64,000 nucleotides of DNA from Clostridium sp. BSD9I1 (GCF_900185645.1 NZ_FYAM01000023.1:186001-250000); one strand, 5' to 3'; positions 44,275-53,252 are shown, numbered from the stretch's first letter. Program-made: numbers and translations. The notes: generated from the sequence alone by a model not told the origin.

Positions 44275-44437
44275 ATTGATAAAATTCTAGTTTGAAACCA
44301 ATTCACTTATAAAGAAGGTTCGTTTAAAGAACCCTAAATTACTTTAAGGATTTTACAAGAATAATTTAATTTATTAAAGATAAAATAACTATAGTTATAA
44401 AAATTCATCTTTAAGGAGAAAGGGGATAATTATAGTT

Positions 44438-45061
44438 ATGGATAAATCTAAATTAGATTATTTTAGAAAAAAGCTTGAGAAAGAAAAAGATGATGTAATA
44501 GAAACATTACATTTAATGAAGAGAAATGATACTATAGATTCCAATGTATCCTTTTTAACTGAACTTTCACTATATGACAATCATCCTTCGGATTTAGCAA
44601 GTGAAGTATATGATAAAGAAAGAGGATTGGCTTTAAAGGGAAATGAGATAAGCATATTAAATAAGATAAATGGTGCATTAGATCGTGTAAAGGATGGAAC
44701 TTATGGAAAATGCCAAGAATGTGGAAAAGATATAAATGAGGAGAGATTGGAATTTGTACCTTATGCAGAGTACTGTGTAAATTGCCAAAGTCTTAATCAT
44801 AGTGGATTTAACGTAAAACTATATAGTCGTGCTTTTCAACCTAAGAATAGACCTATAGAAGAAAAGGTAATTCAAAACTTCGATTATACAATTAATGATT
44901 ATGATGAGGCTGCTTTTGATGGAATGGACTCGTACGGTGATGTAGGATTTTTCAATAAAAGAGAAAATATATTTGAAGATGACTATTATGAAGACCATGA
45001 AGGTATTGTAGATATAGTAGACACTATAAGTAACGAACAATATAGAAAAACTATAGAGTAA
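44438..45061 (+). CDS. YteA-like TraR/DksA zinc-finger protein
   Basis: This 207-residue protein resembles the YteA-type members of the TraR/DksA family in spore formers. The N-terminus is helical with LDYFRKKLEKEKDDV; the motif DNHPSDLASEVYDKERGLAL (about 46-66) is characteristic. A C4 zinc finger is formed by CQEC (near 87) and CVNC (near 109). The acidic tail is variable. DksA-type proteins modulate RNA polymerase, but YteA function is not established. It sits just upstream of lspA with its own AAGGAGAAAGGGG site. Confidence 0.86.
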   Translation: MDKSKLDYFRKKLEKEKDDVIETLHLMKRNDTIDSNVSFLTELSLYDNHPSDLASEVYDKERGLALKGNEISILNKINGALDRVKDGTYGKCQECGKDINEERLEFVPYAEYCVNCQSLNHSGFNVKLYSRAFQPKNRPIEEKVIQNFDYTINDYDEAAFDGMDSYGDVGFFNKRENIFEDDYYEDHEGIVDIVDTISNEQYRKTIE

Positions 45062-45164
45062 ATATTAATTATCAAATAAATAATGGTGCATATATTGAGG
45101 AAATATCTAAAATAATTGATATAGATTAAGCTATAAAAATGTTGTAAGGTGTTATAGGTTATAT

Positions 45165-45204
45165 AAGTAAGAAATTTATAAGTAATATTATAAATTTCTT
45201 ACTT
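45165..45204 (+). terminator. Perfect 17-bp inverted repeat between the yteA-like gene and lspA
   Basis: Arms at 45165-45181 and 45188-45204 are perfectly complementary, with a 6-nt loop, and TTTAA/ATTTTT follows within 15 bp. It may be a terminator for the upstream gene or a leader hairpin for lspA; the T tract is weak. Confidence 0.55.
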
Positions 45205-45252
45205 TAATGGTTAGTATTTTTATTGCTGATTGTCAAAGGGGGTAGGGTGTCA

Positions 45253-45708
45253 ATGGAAATAATTATAATAATTCTAGGAGTTATATTAGATAGAATAACT
45301 AAAATGTGGGCTCTTAAAGATCTTGCTATAGGAAGGGATTTAGTAATAATAAAGAATTTCTTTCAATTCTCGTATTTAGAAAACACGGGAGCGGCCTTTG
45401 GGATATTTAGAGATAAGACTATATTCTTAGCTATAATTACATTTATAATTGCAATAGGTATATTATTTTATTTATTTAAATACAAGCCACAATCATTGAT
45501 ATTAAGATTATCTTTAGCTTTTATCATAAGTGGAGCTATAGGGAACCTAATTGATAGAGTTTATTATAAATACGTAGTAGATTTTATATTATTACATTAT
45601 AAAGATGTGTATTATTTCCCTACATTTAATGTTGCAGATATATTTGTGACAATGGGAACAGCTTTATTAGCACTTTATGTTATAAAGGAAGAGAAAAATG
45701 GAGAATAG
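45253..45708 (+). CDS. lspA: Lipoprotein signal peptidase (signal peptidase II)
   Basis: This 151-residue aspartic protease with four transmembrane helices removes signal peptides from diacylglyceryl-modified prolipoproteins, such as the two lipoproteins encoded in this window. Catalytic aspartates lie in GNLIDRVYYKYVVDF (near 100) and FNVADIFVTMG (near 126). The N-terminal LDRITKMWA and the NTGAAFG motif are typical. The start is ATG 45253 behind AGGGGG; the longer frame from 45223 overlaps that site. It overlaps rluD by 11 bp, a frequent lspA-rluD pairing. Confidence 0.95.
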   Translation: MEIIIIILGVILDRITKMWALKDLAIGRDLVIIKNFFQFSYLENTGAAFGIFRDKTIFLAIITFIIAIGILFYLFKYKPQSLILRLSLAFIISGAIGNLIDRVYYKYVVDFILLHYKDVYYFPTFNVADIFVTMGTALLALYVIKEEKNGE

Positions 45709-46615
45709 AAAATTTTTAATAACTGAAGAAAATAAAAGTAAAAGACTTGATACGTTTTTGACAGAAAACTTCGATGGAAAATCCAGATCTTTTATACAAG
45801 GACTTATTGAAAAAGAAGAGGTTTTAGTAAACTCCAATATTAAAAAAAGCAATTATAAACTAAGAATAGGCGATGAAGTACAAGTAAATATTCCTGATCC
45901 TACTCATGTTAATATAGAACCAGAAGATATACCTATTGATATAATTTATGAAGACAGTGATGTTATAGTAGTAAATAAACCTCAGGGGATGGTAGTACAC
46001 CCTGCTCCAGGAAATTATGAAGGTACTTTAGTTAATGCTCTTTTAAATCACTGTAGTGATTTGTCCGGAATTAATGGAGTTGCAAGACCTGGAATAGTTC
46101 ATAGAATAGATAAAGATACTTCGGGAATACTTGTTGTTGCTAAAAATGATAATGCTCATAATAAATTGTCAGAGCAGTTTAAAGAACATTCAATTACTAG
46201 AGTGTACTTAGCGCTAGTTGAAGGAGTAATAAAGGAAGATGAAGGAACTATAGATGCACCGCTTGCAAGACATCCAAAGGAAAGGATAAAAATTGCAATA
46301 GTACCTAGTGGTAGAAGAGCAGTTACTCATTATAAGGTAATTAAAAGATTTAAAGAGCACACCTTAGTACAGTGTAAGTTGGAAACAGGAAGAACTCATC
46401 AAATAAGAGTACATATGTGTCATATTGGTCATCCATTAGTGGGCGATCCCGTATATGGATACAAAAGGCAAAAATTTAATTTAGAAGGTCAAATGCTTTA
46501 TGCACAAAAGCTTGGATTTATACATCCAAAAACTAATGAATATATTGAATTTCAGTGTGATATTCCAAGTTACTTTAAAAATGTATTAGATATTTTAGAA
46601 AAACAGTTGAAATAA
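45698..46615 (+). CDS. rluD: RluA/RluD-family pseudouridine synthase
   Basis: This 305-residue enzyme makes pseudouridine in 23S rRNA. It has an N-terminal S4 domain (about 14-60) and a catalytic domain with HRIDKDTSG, whose Asp138 is the nucleophile. The VVNKPQGMVVHPAPGN segment near 90 and the LETGRTHQIRVH motif near 227 are conserved. The start overlaps the lspA end and is preceded by AAAGGAAGAG. Orthology to E. coli RluD (U1911, U1915, U1917) is likely but not certain, since several RluA-type paralogues exist. Confidence 0.92.
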   Translation: MENRKFLITEENKSKRLDTFLTENFDGKSRSFIQGLIEKEEVLVNSNIKKSNYKLRIGDEVQVNIPDPTHVNIEPEDIPIDIIYEDSDVIVVNKPQGMVVHPAPGNYEGTLVNALLNHCSDLSGINGVARPGIVHRIDKDTSGILVVAKNDNAHNKLSEQFKEHSITRVYLALVEGVIKEDEGTIDAPLARHPKERIKIAIVPSGRRAVTHYKVIKRFKEHTLVQCKLETGRTHQIRVHMCHIGHPLVGDPVYGYKRQKFNLEGQMLYAQKLGFIHPKTNEYIEFQCDIPSYFKNVLDILEKQLK

Positions 46616-46635
46616 TATTAAATTAATGATATTCT
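46607..46635 (+). promoter_or_regulatory. Probable sigma-A promoter of pyrR
   Basis: TTGAAA (46607-46612) and TATTCT (46630-46635) are separated by 17 bp and overlap the rluD stop codon, about 25 bp upstream of the PyrR-binding leader. Confidence 0.6.
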
Positions 46636-46654
46636 AATTATAGAAATAAGTTCC

Positions 46655-46742
46655 CTTTAAGTGGTCCTGTGAGATCATAAGGCGCGATATAGATAGTAGA
46701 GTATAAGTGCGTCTTGATTCACAGATCAAGGCGCTTTTTTAT
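46655..46742 (+). promoter_or_regulatory. PyrR-dependent attenuator in the pyrR leader
   Basis: A PyrR-binding loop reads GGTCCTGTGAGATCATAAGG (46663-46682), matching the consensus ARUCCNGNGAGGYUNNNAAGG closely. It is followed by a terminator with a 10-bp stem (46709-46718 and 46725-46734, one G-T pair) and T6. When PyrR with UMP binds the loop, the antiterminator should be blocked and transcription should stop; this is the established Bacillus mechanism. Confidence 0.88.
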
Positions 46743-46765
46743 ATTTTGTGAAAGGTGGTTAAAAA

Positions 46766-47302
46766 ATGGAATTAAAAGCAGTTATTTTAGATGACAAGGC
46801 AATGAAAAGAGCATTGGCTAGGGTAGCACATGAAATTATAGAAAAGAATAAAGGTGTAGAAGATATTGTTTTAATAGGAGTAAAGAGAAGAGGGGTACCT
46901 CTTGCACAAAGAATAGCTAAAAATATTGAAGAATTTGAAGGTGTTAAGGTTCCAGTAGGCAGTGTGGATATTACATTGTATAGAGATGATTTAACTACTT
47001 TAAATGAGGATCCAAATATAAATAATGATAAAATAGAAGTTGAAATTAAGGGCAAGAAAGTAATTATAGTTGATGATGTAGTATATACAGGAAGAACAGT
47101 AAGAGCTTCTATAGATGCAATATTTCATAATGGAAGACCTAATATGATACAGCTTGCAGTTATGGTAGATAGAGGTCATAGAGAGCTTCCTATAAGACCA
47201 GATTATGTGGGGAAAAATATACCTACATCCCACGAAGAAATAGTTTCAGTAGCAGTAAGTGAAATAGATGGAGAAGATTCAGTAAAAATTTATGAAGTAT
47301 AA
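46766..47302 (+). CDS. pyrR: Bifunctional pyrimidine operon regulator / uracil phosphoribosyltransferase
   Basis: This 178-residue protein binds pyr mRNA with UMP and also converts uracil plus PRPP to UMP. The PRPP motif [13 protein letters not shown] lies near 93-105, with family segments [14 protein letters not shown] near 35 and [16 protein letters not shown] near 136. Its own leader has a PyrR attenuator, and a second PyrR-like loop precedes uraA, so it should control both genes. The start follows AAAGGTGG. Confidence 0.96.
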   Translation: MELKAVILDDKAMKRALARVAHEIIEKNKGVEDIVLIGVKRRGVPLAQRIAKNIEEFEGVKVPVGSVDITLYRDDLTTLNEDPNINNDKIEVEIKGKKVIIVDDVVYTGRTVRASIDAIFHNGRPNMIQLAVMVDRGHRELPIRPDYVGKNIPTSHEEIVSVAVSEIDGEDSVKIYEV

Positions 47303-47333
47303 GCTTTCTATAAAGCTACTATATACTTTTAAA

Positions 47334-47356
47334 TTAGCCCAGAGAGGCTAAAAAGG
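47334..47356 (+). promoter_or_regulatory. PyrR-binding loop overlapping the uraA Shine-Dalgarno
   Basis: The sequence TTAGCCCAGAGAGGCTAAAAAGG matches the PyrR loop consensus (AGUCCAGAGAGGCU-N3-AAGG in Bacillus) with one compatible change, and stem TTAGCC/GGCTAA is intact. Its last bases are the start of the uraA Shine-Dalgarno AAGGGGG, 9 nt before the start codon. No terminator lies between pyrR and uraA, so control here would act on translation rather than attenuation. Confidence 0.7.
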
Positions 47357-47366
47357 GGGAAAATAA

Positions 47367-48689
47367 ATGAAAAATTATGTAGATGTAAATGAAAAATTAC
47401 CTATTTTAAAGACAATACCATTAAGTTTTCAGCACTTATTTGCTATGGTAGGAGCTACCGTTCTTGTACCTATGCTTACAGGGATGAGTCCATCCATAGC
47501 ACTCTTTGCTAGCGGTGTTGGAACGCTCTTATATATTTTATGTACTAAGGCAAAATTGCCTTCATACATTGGTTCATCTTTTGCATTTATTGGTCCAATG
47601 GTAGTTGCATCCTCAGCATATGGTAAACAAGCAATGTTATCTGGAATAATAGCGGCGGGACTATTGTATACAATAGTGGCATTAATTATTAGTTATACTG
47701 GTACGGAGTGGATAAATAAACTATTGCCTCCAGTAGTGGTTGGCTCAGTAGTTATAGTTATAGGTTTAGGACTTGCAGGAACGGCAATAAATTGGGCAGG
47801 TCTTAACGCCAGCTTTACAGATCCTTCTATGGCATCAGTATCAAGAGGAGCATGGATTGCAGTTTCAATGATAACTTTAGGTGTAGGGGTTATAGGGACA
47901 ATGTACTTTAAAGGGTTTCTTGGAGTAATTCCAATACTTATAGCAATGATAACAGGATATATGTCAGCACTTTTATTAGGAGTAATTCCTGATGAAAGTA
48001 TAAATAAAATTTTACAAGCACCATTATTTCAAATACCACCTTTTATGGCACCCAAATTTAATCTGAATGCTATAATACTTATGGCACCGGTAGCTTTTGT
48101 AACACTAGCAGAGCATATAGGACATGTATATGTAGTAAATAATGTAGTTGGAAAGGATTTTACTAAGGATCCAGGCCTTCATAGATCAATACTAGGAGAC
48201 GGAGTTGCTACCATATTTGCTGGATTTGCAGGAGGTCCCCCAAATACAACTTATGGAGAAAATATAGGTGTTATGGCAATAACTAGAGTTTATAGTGTGT
48301 GGGTAATAGGAGGAGCTGCGATACTTGCAATAATACTGTCCTTTATAGGACCAGTGGCCACTGTAATAGAAACTATTCCAATCCCAATAATGGGAGGAGT
48401 AAGTATACTACTCTTTGGAATAATAGCTTCTTCAGGATTTAGAATATTTGTAGAAGATAAAGTTGATTTCGGTATGAAAAGGAATTTAGTCATATCATCT
48501 GTTATAATAGTTTTAGGTATAGGTGGAGCGGCAATAAAGTTTACAGTAAATGGAGCGCCAGTAGAAATAGCAGGTGTAGCTCTTGCAACTTTAGTTGGAG
48601 TAATATTAAATATAATACTTCCTGAGGTGAGTAAATCAGAAGAAGAAGTACCAAATTCATTAGATGACAAAGAATCAAAGGCAGTATAG
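47367..48689 (+). CDS. uraA: Uracil permease (NCS2 family)
   Basis: This 440-residue polytopic protein of about 14 helices imports uracil with protons. The NCS2 signatures are present: FQHLFAMVGATVLVP near 20, PSYIGSSFAFIGP near 67, and the AEHIGHVYVVNNVVG segment near 246 with the substrate-binding Glu, followed by GDGVATIFAGFAGGPPNTTYGENIG near 268. The gene follows pyrR and carries a PyrR loop at its Shine-Dalgarno, matching pyrimidine-controlled uptake. The C-terminus ends with an acidic tail. A terminator follows. Confidence 0.94.
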   Translation: MKNYVDVNEKLPILKTIPLSFQHLFAMVGATVLVPMLTGMSPSIALFASGVGTLLYILCTKAKLPSYIGSSFAFIGPMVVASSAYGKQAMLSGIIAAGLLYTIVALIISYTGTEWINKLLPPVVVGSVVIVIGLGLAGTAINWAGLNASFTDPSMASVSRGAWIAVSMITLGVGVIGTMYFKGFLGVIPILIAMITGYMSALLLGVIPDESINKILQAPLFQIPPFMAPKFNLNAIILMAPVAFVTLAEHIGHVYVVNNVVGKDFTKDPGLHRSILGDGVATIFAGFAGGPPNTTYGENIGVMAITRVYSVWVIGGAAILAIILSFIGPVATVIETIPIPIMGGVSILLFGIIASSGFRIFVEDKVDFGMKRNLVISSVIIVLGIGGAAIKFTVNGAPVEIAGVALATLVGVILNIILPEVSKSEEEVPNSLDDKESKAV

Positions 48690-48721
48690 TTTGGAAGTAG
48701 AATTCTAGAAAGTAAAATTAG

Positions 48722-48750
48722 GGAAGTTTGCGAATGCAAACTTCCTTTTT
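48722..48750 (+). terminator. Terminator of pyrR-uraA
   Basis: GGAAGTTTGC-GAAT-GCAAACTTCC (10-bp perfect stem) followed by T5, 33 bp after the uraA stop. Confidence 0.9.
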
Positions 48751-48834
48751 AAGTTATTTTATTATGGTAATAATTAAAGAAATGTTATAAAATGAATAAA
48801 TAATGATATATAATCTATACTTTGGAGGTAGCTA

Positions 48835-49107
48835 ATGTTAAGAATTTGGGGGAAACTCATAAAAGATAATAAAATAATTAAAGATAAAGTAATTGAACTA
48901 GTAATAAAAAATACATATCAAGAAGCTTTAAAAGAAGCAGTAACGGAAATATGCAAGGAAATGGATGTTGCTAAACCTTACTGGCTTAATCACAATTTAG
49001 AAGAATACAATAACAGAAATAAAACTTCTTTTGATGAAAATAACTTTATTGAAGAAATAGATTTCGACAAATTTGAGATTGAAGAATTAGAAGATGAAAA
49101 AAGATAG
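48835..49107 (+). CDS. Conserved hypothetical protein, 90 residues
   Basis: I do not recognise the family. The product is acidic and helical, with no membrane segment. It starts MLRIWGKLIKDNKIIKD, has a central EALKEAVTEICKEMDVAKPYWLNHN stretch, and ends in an acidic run. The start follows TTTGGAGG. It lies between uraA and a 45-residue membrane ORF, and convergent rqcH is downstream. Confidence 0.75.
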   Translation: MLRIWGKLIKDNKIIKDKVIELVIKNTYQEALKEAVTEICKEMDVAKPYWLNHNLEEYNNRNKTSFDENNFIEEIDFDKFEIEELEDEKR

Positions 49108-49139
49108 AAAATATAAGCTGTAATATATGGAGGAAATAT

Positions 49140-49277
49140 ATGAATAACCTTATGGAATTCTTTACATATTTAGATCCAATAGTTACTATAATGGCAAAGA
49201 TGGCTTTTATATTCTTATCATATAAAGCTATACAAACTATGAATGTATATATATATTTTAAGCGATTGGAAAAATAG
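49140..49277 (+). CDS. Small membrane protein, 45 residues
   Basis: An ATG frame of 45 codons follows an excellent TGGAGG site with 6-nt spacing, 32 bp after the preceding gene. The product has one hydrophobic helix (about 13-30, IVTIMAKMAFIFLSYKAI) and a short basic tail ending FKRLEK. It looks like a real single-pass small membrane protein, probably co-transcribed with the 90-residue protein. Function unknown. A terminator follows at 49314-49346. Confidence 0.65.
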   Translation: MNNLMEFFTYLDPIVTIMAKMAFIFLSYKAIQTMNVYIYFKRLEK

Positions 49278-49313
49278 TGTTATAAGAATGTATTAATTTA
49301 ATAGTTAATATAT

Positions 49314-49346
49314 AAAAAGCTTCAATAATTTTATTGAAGCTTTTTT
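49314..49346. terminator. Bidirectional terminator between the small ORFs and rqcH
   Basis: Complementary arms AAAAGCTTCAATAA and TTATTGAAGCTTTT with A and T runs on either side overlap the 3' end of rqcH and lie 37 bp after the small membrane ORF. Confidence 0.85.
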
Positions 49347-51064
49347 AAGTTTGGTTTTTCAGGAGTTATATATATAGTTTTATTTGTATAATATATGACC
49401 ATACCAGGTTTTGCACCGTTTGGCTTATGAACATGGCGAGCTTCAGTATAATCTATAGCAACTTTAGAAGAATCTTTAGCCTTGCTATAATAAGCTGCTA
49501 AATTCGCTGCTTCATCTAATGTTGTTTCAGGTAAATTTCCCTTATGCTTTATAATTACATGTGAACCTGGGATTTCCTTTGTATGAAGCCATAGGTCATT
49601 TTTATCAGCAAATTTTAGAGTTAAAAAGTCATTTTGAATATTGTTTTTACCTACATATATATCTATACCGTCAGAGGATATAAAATGCATGGGCTTACTT
49701 TTCTTATCCTTCTTTTTGGAATCTTTCTTGAATTTTATATATCCAGTTTCCATAAGCTCATTTTTAATTTCATCAATGCTATTGTAATCCTCAATATTTA
49801 GTATGTTTGTGAGTACTGATTGTAGATAGCTAATTTCATCTTTAGTGCTCTCTATTTGTATTGATGCAGCTTCTTCAGATTTTTTTAATTTATTGTATTT
49901 TTTAAAATACATTTGTATATTTTGAGAAGAGGACTTATTTGGATCTAGTTTTATCTTAACAAACTCCCCATCTTCACTATAATAATTTAAAACTTCTATA
50001 GTTTCATTGCCTGGTTTTATATTATATATGTTGGCAGTTAAAAGTTCTCCGAATATTCTATACGTATCCTTTTCTGCACACTCTTTTAAGTTGTTTTTAA
50101 GTATATCTAATTTTTTTAAGCATCTGTCTAAATTTGTATTTACAAGTTTTTGTAAGTTAGATGACCTACTAGATAATCTATCTTCTTTATCCTTTTCAGC
50201 ATAGTATTTATCTAAAAGCTTTGAAGGAGAATTATATTCTATATAATCATAGTCATTCATATAAGTTAACTTGATGCAGTGAAAATCTTTTAAACGATTT
50301 TCCAGAGAATATGTTGCAAAATAAAAGTTTTTATTATATAAATTATTAAACACATCACATATATAATCATTAATAACATTTAAGTTTTCTAAAGAAAGAG
50401 TAATATTTTCTAAAGTTAATCTATTGTGTAATTCTTTAGAAAATCCAGTGCTTACTCCTGTAAATACTTTAGAGAAGAAATTCTTATCTACTTTTAGTTC
50501 TGATTCAGTAACAAATTTAGATAAATCTTCGTATGTATAATTAAAAGGATTTAATTTTTCTGAAGAAGGTGGATATACAAACTTTATTCCAGGATAAAGA
50601 CATCTAATGCTATTTATATCTGGAGTAACATGTTTTATGCTATCCATTATCATATTGTCTTTAGCACGTACTAAAGTTACATTGCTATGTCTTCCCATTA
50701 TTTCAATTACTAAAGTATAAATGCTGTCAAAACCAAATTCATCTTTGCTTTGAAAATCCAAAAATAATACTCTATCCGATTCAAGCTGTCTGATATCTAC
50801 AATTCTAGAACTAGTCAAATATTTTCTTAAAAGCATACAAAACATAGGAGGAGACATGGGATTTTCTTTTGTTATATCTGTAAAATGAATTCTAGGATAC
50901 ACAGCACTAGCACTTATAAGAAGCTTAAAAATTACTCTATCCTTTTTTATGGATAATAGTAATTCATCTTTTTCGGGTTGATTTATTTTTTCTACCTTAC
51001 CTCCAATAATTTTATCCTTAAATTCTTGGGCGAGGCTATATAAAAAAATACCGTCTAATGCCAA
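49331..51064 (-). CDS. rqcH: Rqc2 homologue RqcH (NFACT protein)
   Basis: This 577-residue NFACT protein binds stalled 50S subunits carrying peptidyl-tRNA and adds C-terminal alanine tails in ribosome-associated quality control. It has an NFACT-N domain (about 1-180) starting MALDGIFLYSLAQEF, helix-hairpin and coiled-coil regions (about 280-420), and a C-terminal NFACT-R domain with GSHVIIKHKG near 520. The start is set at TTG 51064, which gives the family N-terminus and lies 9 nt after AAAGG. Longer frames begin at 51073 or 51103. It was formerly annotated as fibronectin-binding protein. It is divergent from dapF. Confidence 0.93.
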   Translation of the reverse strand: MALDGIFLYSLAQEFKDKIIGGKVEKINQPEKDELLLSIKKDRVIFKLLISASAVYPRIHFTDITKENPMSPPMFCMLLRKYLTSSRIVDIRQLESDRVLFLDFQSKDEFGFDSIYTLVIEIMGRHSNVTLVRAKDNMIMDSIKHVTPDINSIRCLYPGIKFVYPPSSEKLNPFNYTYEDLSKFVTESELKVDKNFFSKVFTGVSTGFSKELHNRLTLENITLSLENLNVINDYICDVFNNLYNKNFYFATYSLENRLKDFHCIKLTYMNDYDYIEYNSPSKLLDKYYAEKDKEDRLSSRSSNLQKLVNTNLDRCLKKLDILKNNLKECAEKDTYRIFGELLTANIYNIKPGNETIEVLNYYSEDGEFVKIKLDPNKSSSQNIQMYFKKYNKLKKSEEAASIQIESTKDEISYLQSVLTNILNIEDYNSIDEIKNELMETGYIKFKKDSKKKDKKSKPMHFISSDGIDIYVGKNNIQNDFLTLKFADKNDLWLHTKEIPGSHVIIKHKGNLPETTLDEAANLAAYYSKAKDSSKVAIDYTEARHVHKPNGAKPGMVIYYTNKTIYITPEKPNLKKLQ

Positions 51065-51230
51065 AGTAATCATCCTTTCAAAACAATGTATGAGTAAAGG
51101 CAAATTATGGCCTTTTCTCGTAGTATATAGTATAACATTATAAAAATTTAAAATAAAGATATATTTAATTATTGATATTATTTACATAAAGTAGTAAACT
51201 ATTTTTGATATTTTTTAGGAGGTATAAATT

Positions 51231-52055
51231 ATGAAATTTGTTAAAATGCATGGAAATGGGAATGATTTTGTCGTTATTGAAGATATTGATGGTATATATA
51301 AAGAGAATTATGGAGATATAGCTAAGAAGTTATGCGATAGACATTTTGGAGTAGGGGCAGATGGGCTTATTATTGTAACTAAAAGTACCATAGCACCTAT
51401 ACAAATGATAATAATTAATGCAGATGGGTCTTATGCATCTATGTGCGGAAATGGAATAAGATGCTTTGCAAAGTATGTATATGATAATAATATAGTAAAA
51501 GAAAAAAGTATGAAAATAGAGACAGGGGACGGAATTAAACAAGCGTTCTTAGAAGTTATTAATGATAAAGCAGTTACTATAAAGATAGATATGGGAACTC
51601 CTTCTTTCAAACCTGAGGATATTCCAGCAAATAGCGATGATGAAATAATAGAAAAAGAGATACAGATAAATGATAAAACTTATACAATAACTTCATTACT
51701 TATGGGTGTGCCTCATACAATTATAATAGGTAAATTGGAGGATTTTGACGTAACAGAAGGGAAAGTTATAGAAAAATACAAATTATTTCCCAAGGGAACA
51801 AATATTAACTTTTGTGAGATTATAGACAGAGAAAATATCAAAGTAAAGACCTGGGAAAGAGGAGCAGGTCCTACTTTAGCTTGTGGTACAGGAAGCTGTG
51901 CATCTGTTGTTGCATGTAACAAATTAGGAATTGTAAGTTCAAAAGTGCGAGTAGAGTTGCCAGGAGGAATACTTGACATAGAAGTTAACCCTTTAGGAGT
52001 GTTTATGAAGGGACCTGCTGAAACAATATTTGTAGGAGAGTATAAATTAGAGTAA
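51231..52055 (+). CDS. dapF: Diaminopimelate epimerase
   Basis: This 274-residue PLP-independent epimerase converts LL- to meso-diaminopimelate for lysine and peptidoglycan. The two catalytic cysteines lie in NGIRCFAKY (near 76) and ACGTGSCAS (near 219). The N-terminal KMHGNGNDFVVIE and the GVPHTIII segment are typical. Its product is the substrate of the DNPR-type MurE in this window. The start follows AGGAGG. Its stop codon overlaps the start of the next gene by one base (TAATG). Confidence 0.96.
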   Translation: MKFVKMHGNGNDFVVIEDIDGIYKENYGDIAKKLCDRHFGVGADGLIIVTKSTIAPIQMIIINADGSYASMCGNGIRCFAKYVYDNNIVKEKSMKIETGDGIKQAFLEVINDKAVTIKIDMGTPSFKPEDIPANSDDEIIEKEIQINDKTYTITSLLMGVPHTIIIGKLEDFDVTEGKVIEKYKLFPKGTNINFCEIIDRENIKVKTWERGAGPTLACGTGSCASVVACNKLGIVSSKVRVELPGGILDIEVNPLGVFMKGPAETIFVGEYKLE

Positions 52056-53119
52056 TGACGCTTATTAAAAGATATATTTTGTTAGTAACACTAATATTTT
52101 TAATGATAGTTACTTGTTCTTGTAATAGAAATAAAGTAAATGACAATGTTTCTCAGGTGATTTTACCTAAGTATTCTAAAGTTTCTATATTAAGAAGTGA
52201 AGAAAATAATATAAATGTTTTTCAGGAAAAAGAACTATCTTTAAAAAGCATAGAGAAACTAAAAAATATAAGTGATATAAAATATAATAACGAAAACAAT
52301 ATATATGTATTTAAAGAGATAATTTCTAAAGGGGAAAATTTTAATAAAAGTATTATTAAGATATTGAGTTTAAATGGAGAAAAAGTTTTACAGGATTTTT
52401 ATACTGCTGAGGATATGAAGTTATCCCCTAATGCTAACTATTTAGCATATAGAAGCTTTAAAGAAGATTCATTTGATAGTGCAGAAGGACTTAAAATATA
52501 TGATATAAAGATGAATAAACCTATTTTAATTAATAATCAAACATTGGTATCTGGAAACTTATATACATGGCTAAATGAAGATGAAATATTATACTATGGG
52601 GCATCAGATGACAAAGGGGTAAATATTTTCAAATACAATATAAAAAATGAAAAAGAAACATTATACACACCTCTACTTAATGGATATTGTAAATTTTTTA
52701 TCCCTTATAAGGATAACATACTTATGTTGTTAGATAATGGAGAATCGAATAATTTAATGATATATAGTAAGAGTGATAACTCGCTAAAAAAATTGGATAT
52801 AAGTTTTGAAATTATATATGATGGAATATATAATGAAAAACAAAAAGAAATATTTATGATTGCAGCTGAAAATGGAGAAGAAGCTAATTTGTTTAAATTA
52901 TCTCTAGATGATCTAAGTTTAAACAAGGTAAATTATGATTTCCCTAAATCCGCAGATGCTAATGGAGGATTAGCAATAGATGATAGAGGATTTATATATT
53001 ATCTAGGATATTCCGAAGATGATAAATTAAAAAATGATGTGTTTATATATAATGAAGATGAAGATTCTAACGTATTAATTTCTGATGAACCGTCATACTA
53101 TAAAATAATAAGTGAATAA
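52055..53119 (+). CDS. Putative lipoprotein, beta-propeller-like, unknown function
   Basis: This 354-residue protein starts with a lipoprotein-type signal: basic residues, a hydrophobic stretch (7-19) and a cysteine cluster at 21 and 23; Cys23 after Ser is the more likely lipidation site. The rest shows repeated blocks such as LSPNANYLAYRSF, YTWLNEDEILYYG and NGGLAIDDRGFIYYLG that resemble TolB or WD-like propeller blades, but I cannot name a family. It is translationally coupled to dapF through a TAATG overlap. A role in the envelope is inferred only from the signal. Confidence 0.7.
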   Translation: MTLIKRYILLVTLIFLMIVTCSCNRNKVNDNVSQVILPKYSKVSILRSEENNINVFQEKELSLKSIEKLKNISDIKYNNENNIYVFKEIISKGENFNKSIIKILSLNGEKVLQDFYTAEDMKLSPNANYLAYRSFKEDSFDSAEGLKIYDIKMNKPILINNQTLVSGNLYTWLNEDEILYYGASDDKGVNIFKYNIKNEKETLYTPLLNGYCKFFIPYKDNILMLLDNGESNNLMIYSKSDNSLKKLDISFEIIYDGIYNEKQKEIFMIAAENGEEANLFKLSLDDLSLNKVNYDFPKSADANGGLAIDDRGFIYYLGYSEDDKLKNDVFIYNEDEDSNVLISDEPSYYKIISE

Positions 53120-53126
53120 TTAAATG

Positions 53127-53181
53127 AAGTGACTCATTTGTATAATTTTTAAAGAATTGTATAAATAAAGTCACTTTTTTA
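53127..53181 (+). terminator. Terminator of dapF and the lipoprotein gene
   Basis: Arms AAGTGACT and AGTCACTT enclose a 34-nt AT-rich segment and lead into seven T residues, just after the lipoprotein stop codon. Confidence 0.7.
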
Positions 53182-53252
53182 TTTTATATGATTATTTCTA
53201 AGAATAATGGATAGTATTTTAAATGGATAATAAAGGAAAGGCGGTGAGTGAT

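Noticed and set aside
48290-48739. 149-codon open frame antisense to uraA
   Set aside because: It overlaps uraA and its terminator, and has the composition of a reverse shadow of a membrane protein gene.
51065-51103. Longer N-terminus of RqcH
   Set aside because: The family begins at MALDG; the TTG at 51064 gives exactly that and has a well placed AAAGG.
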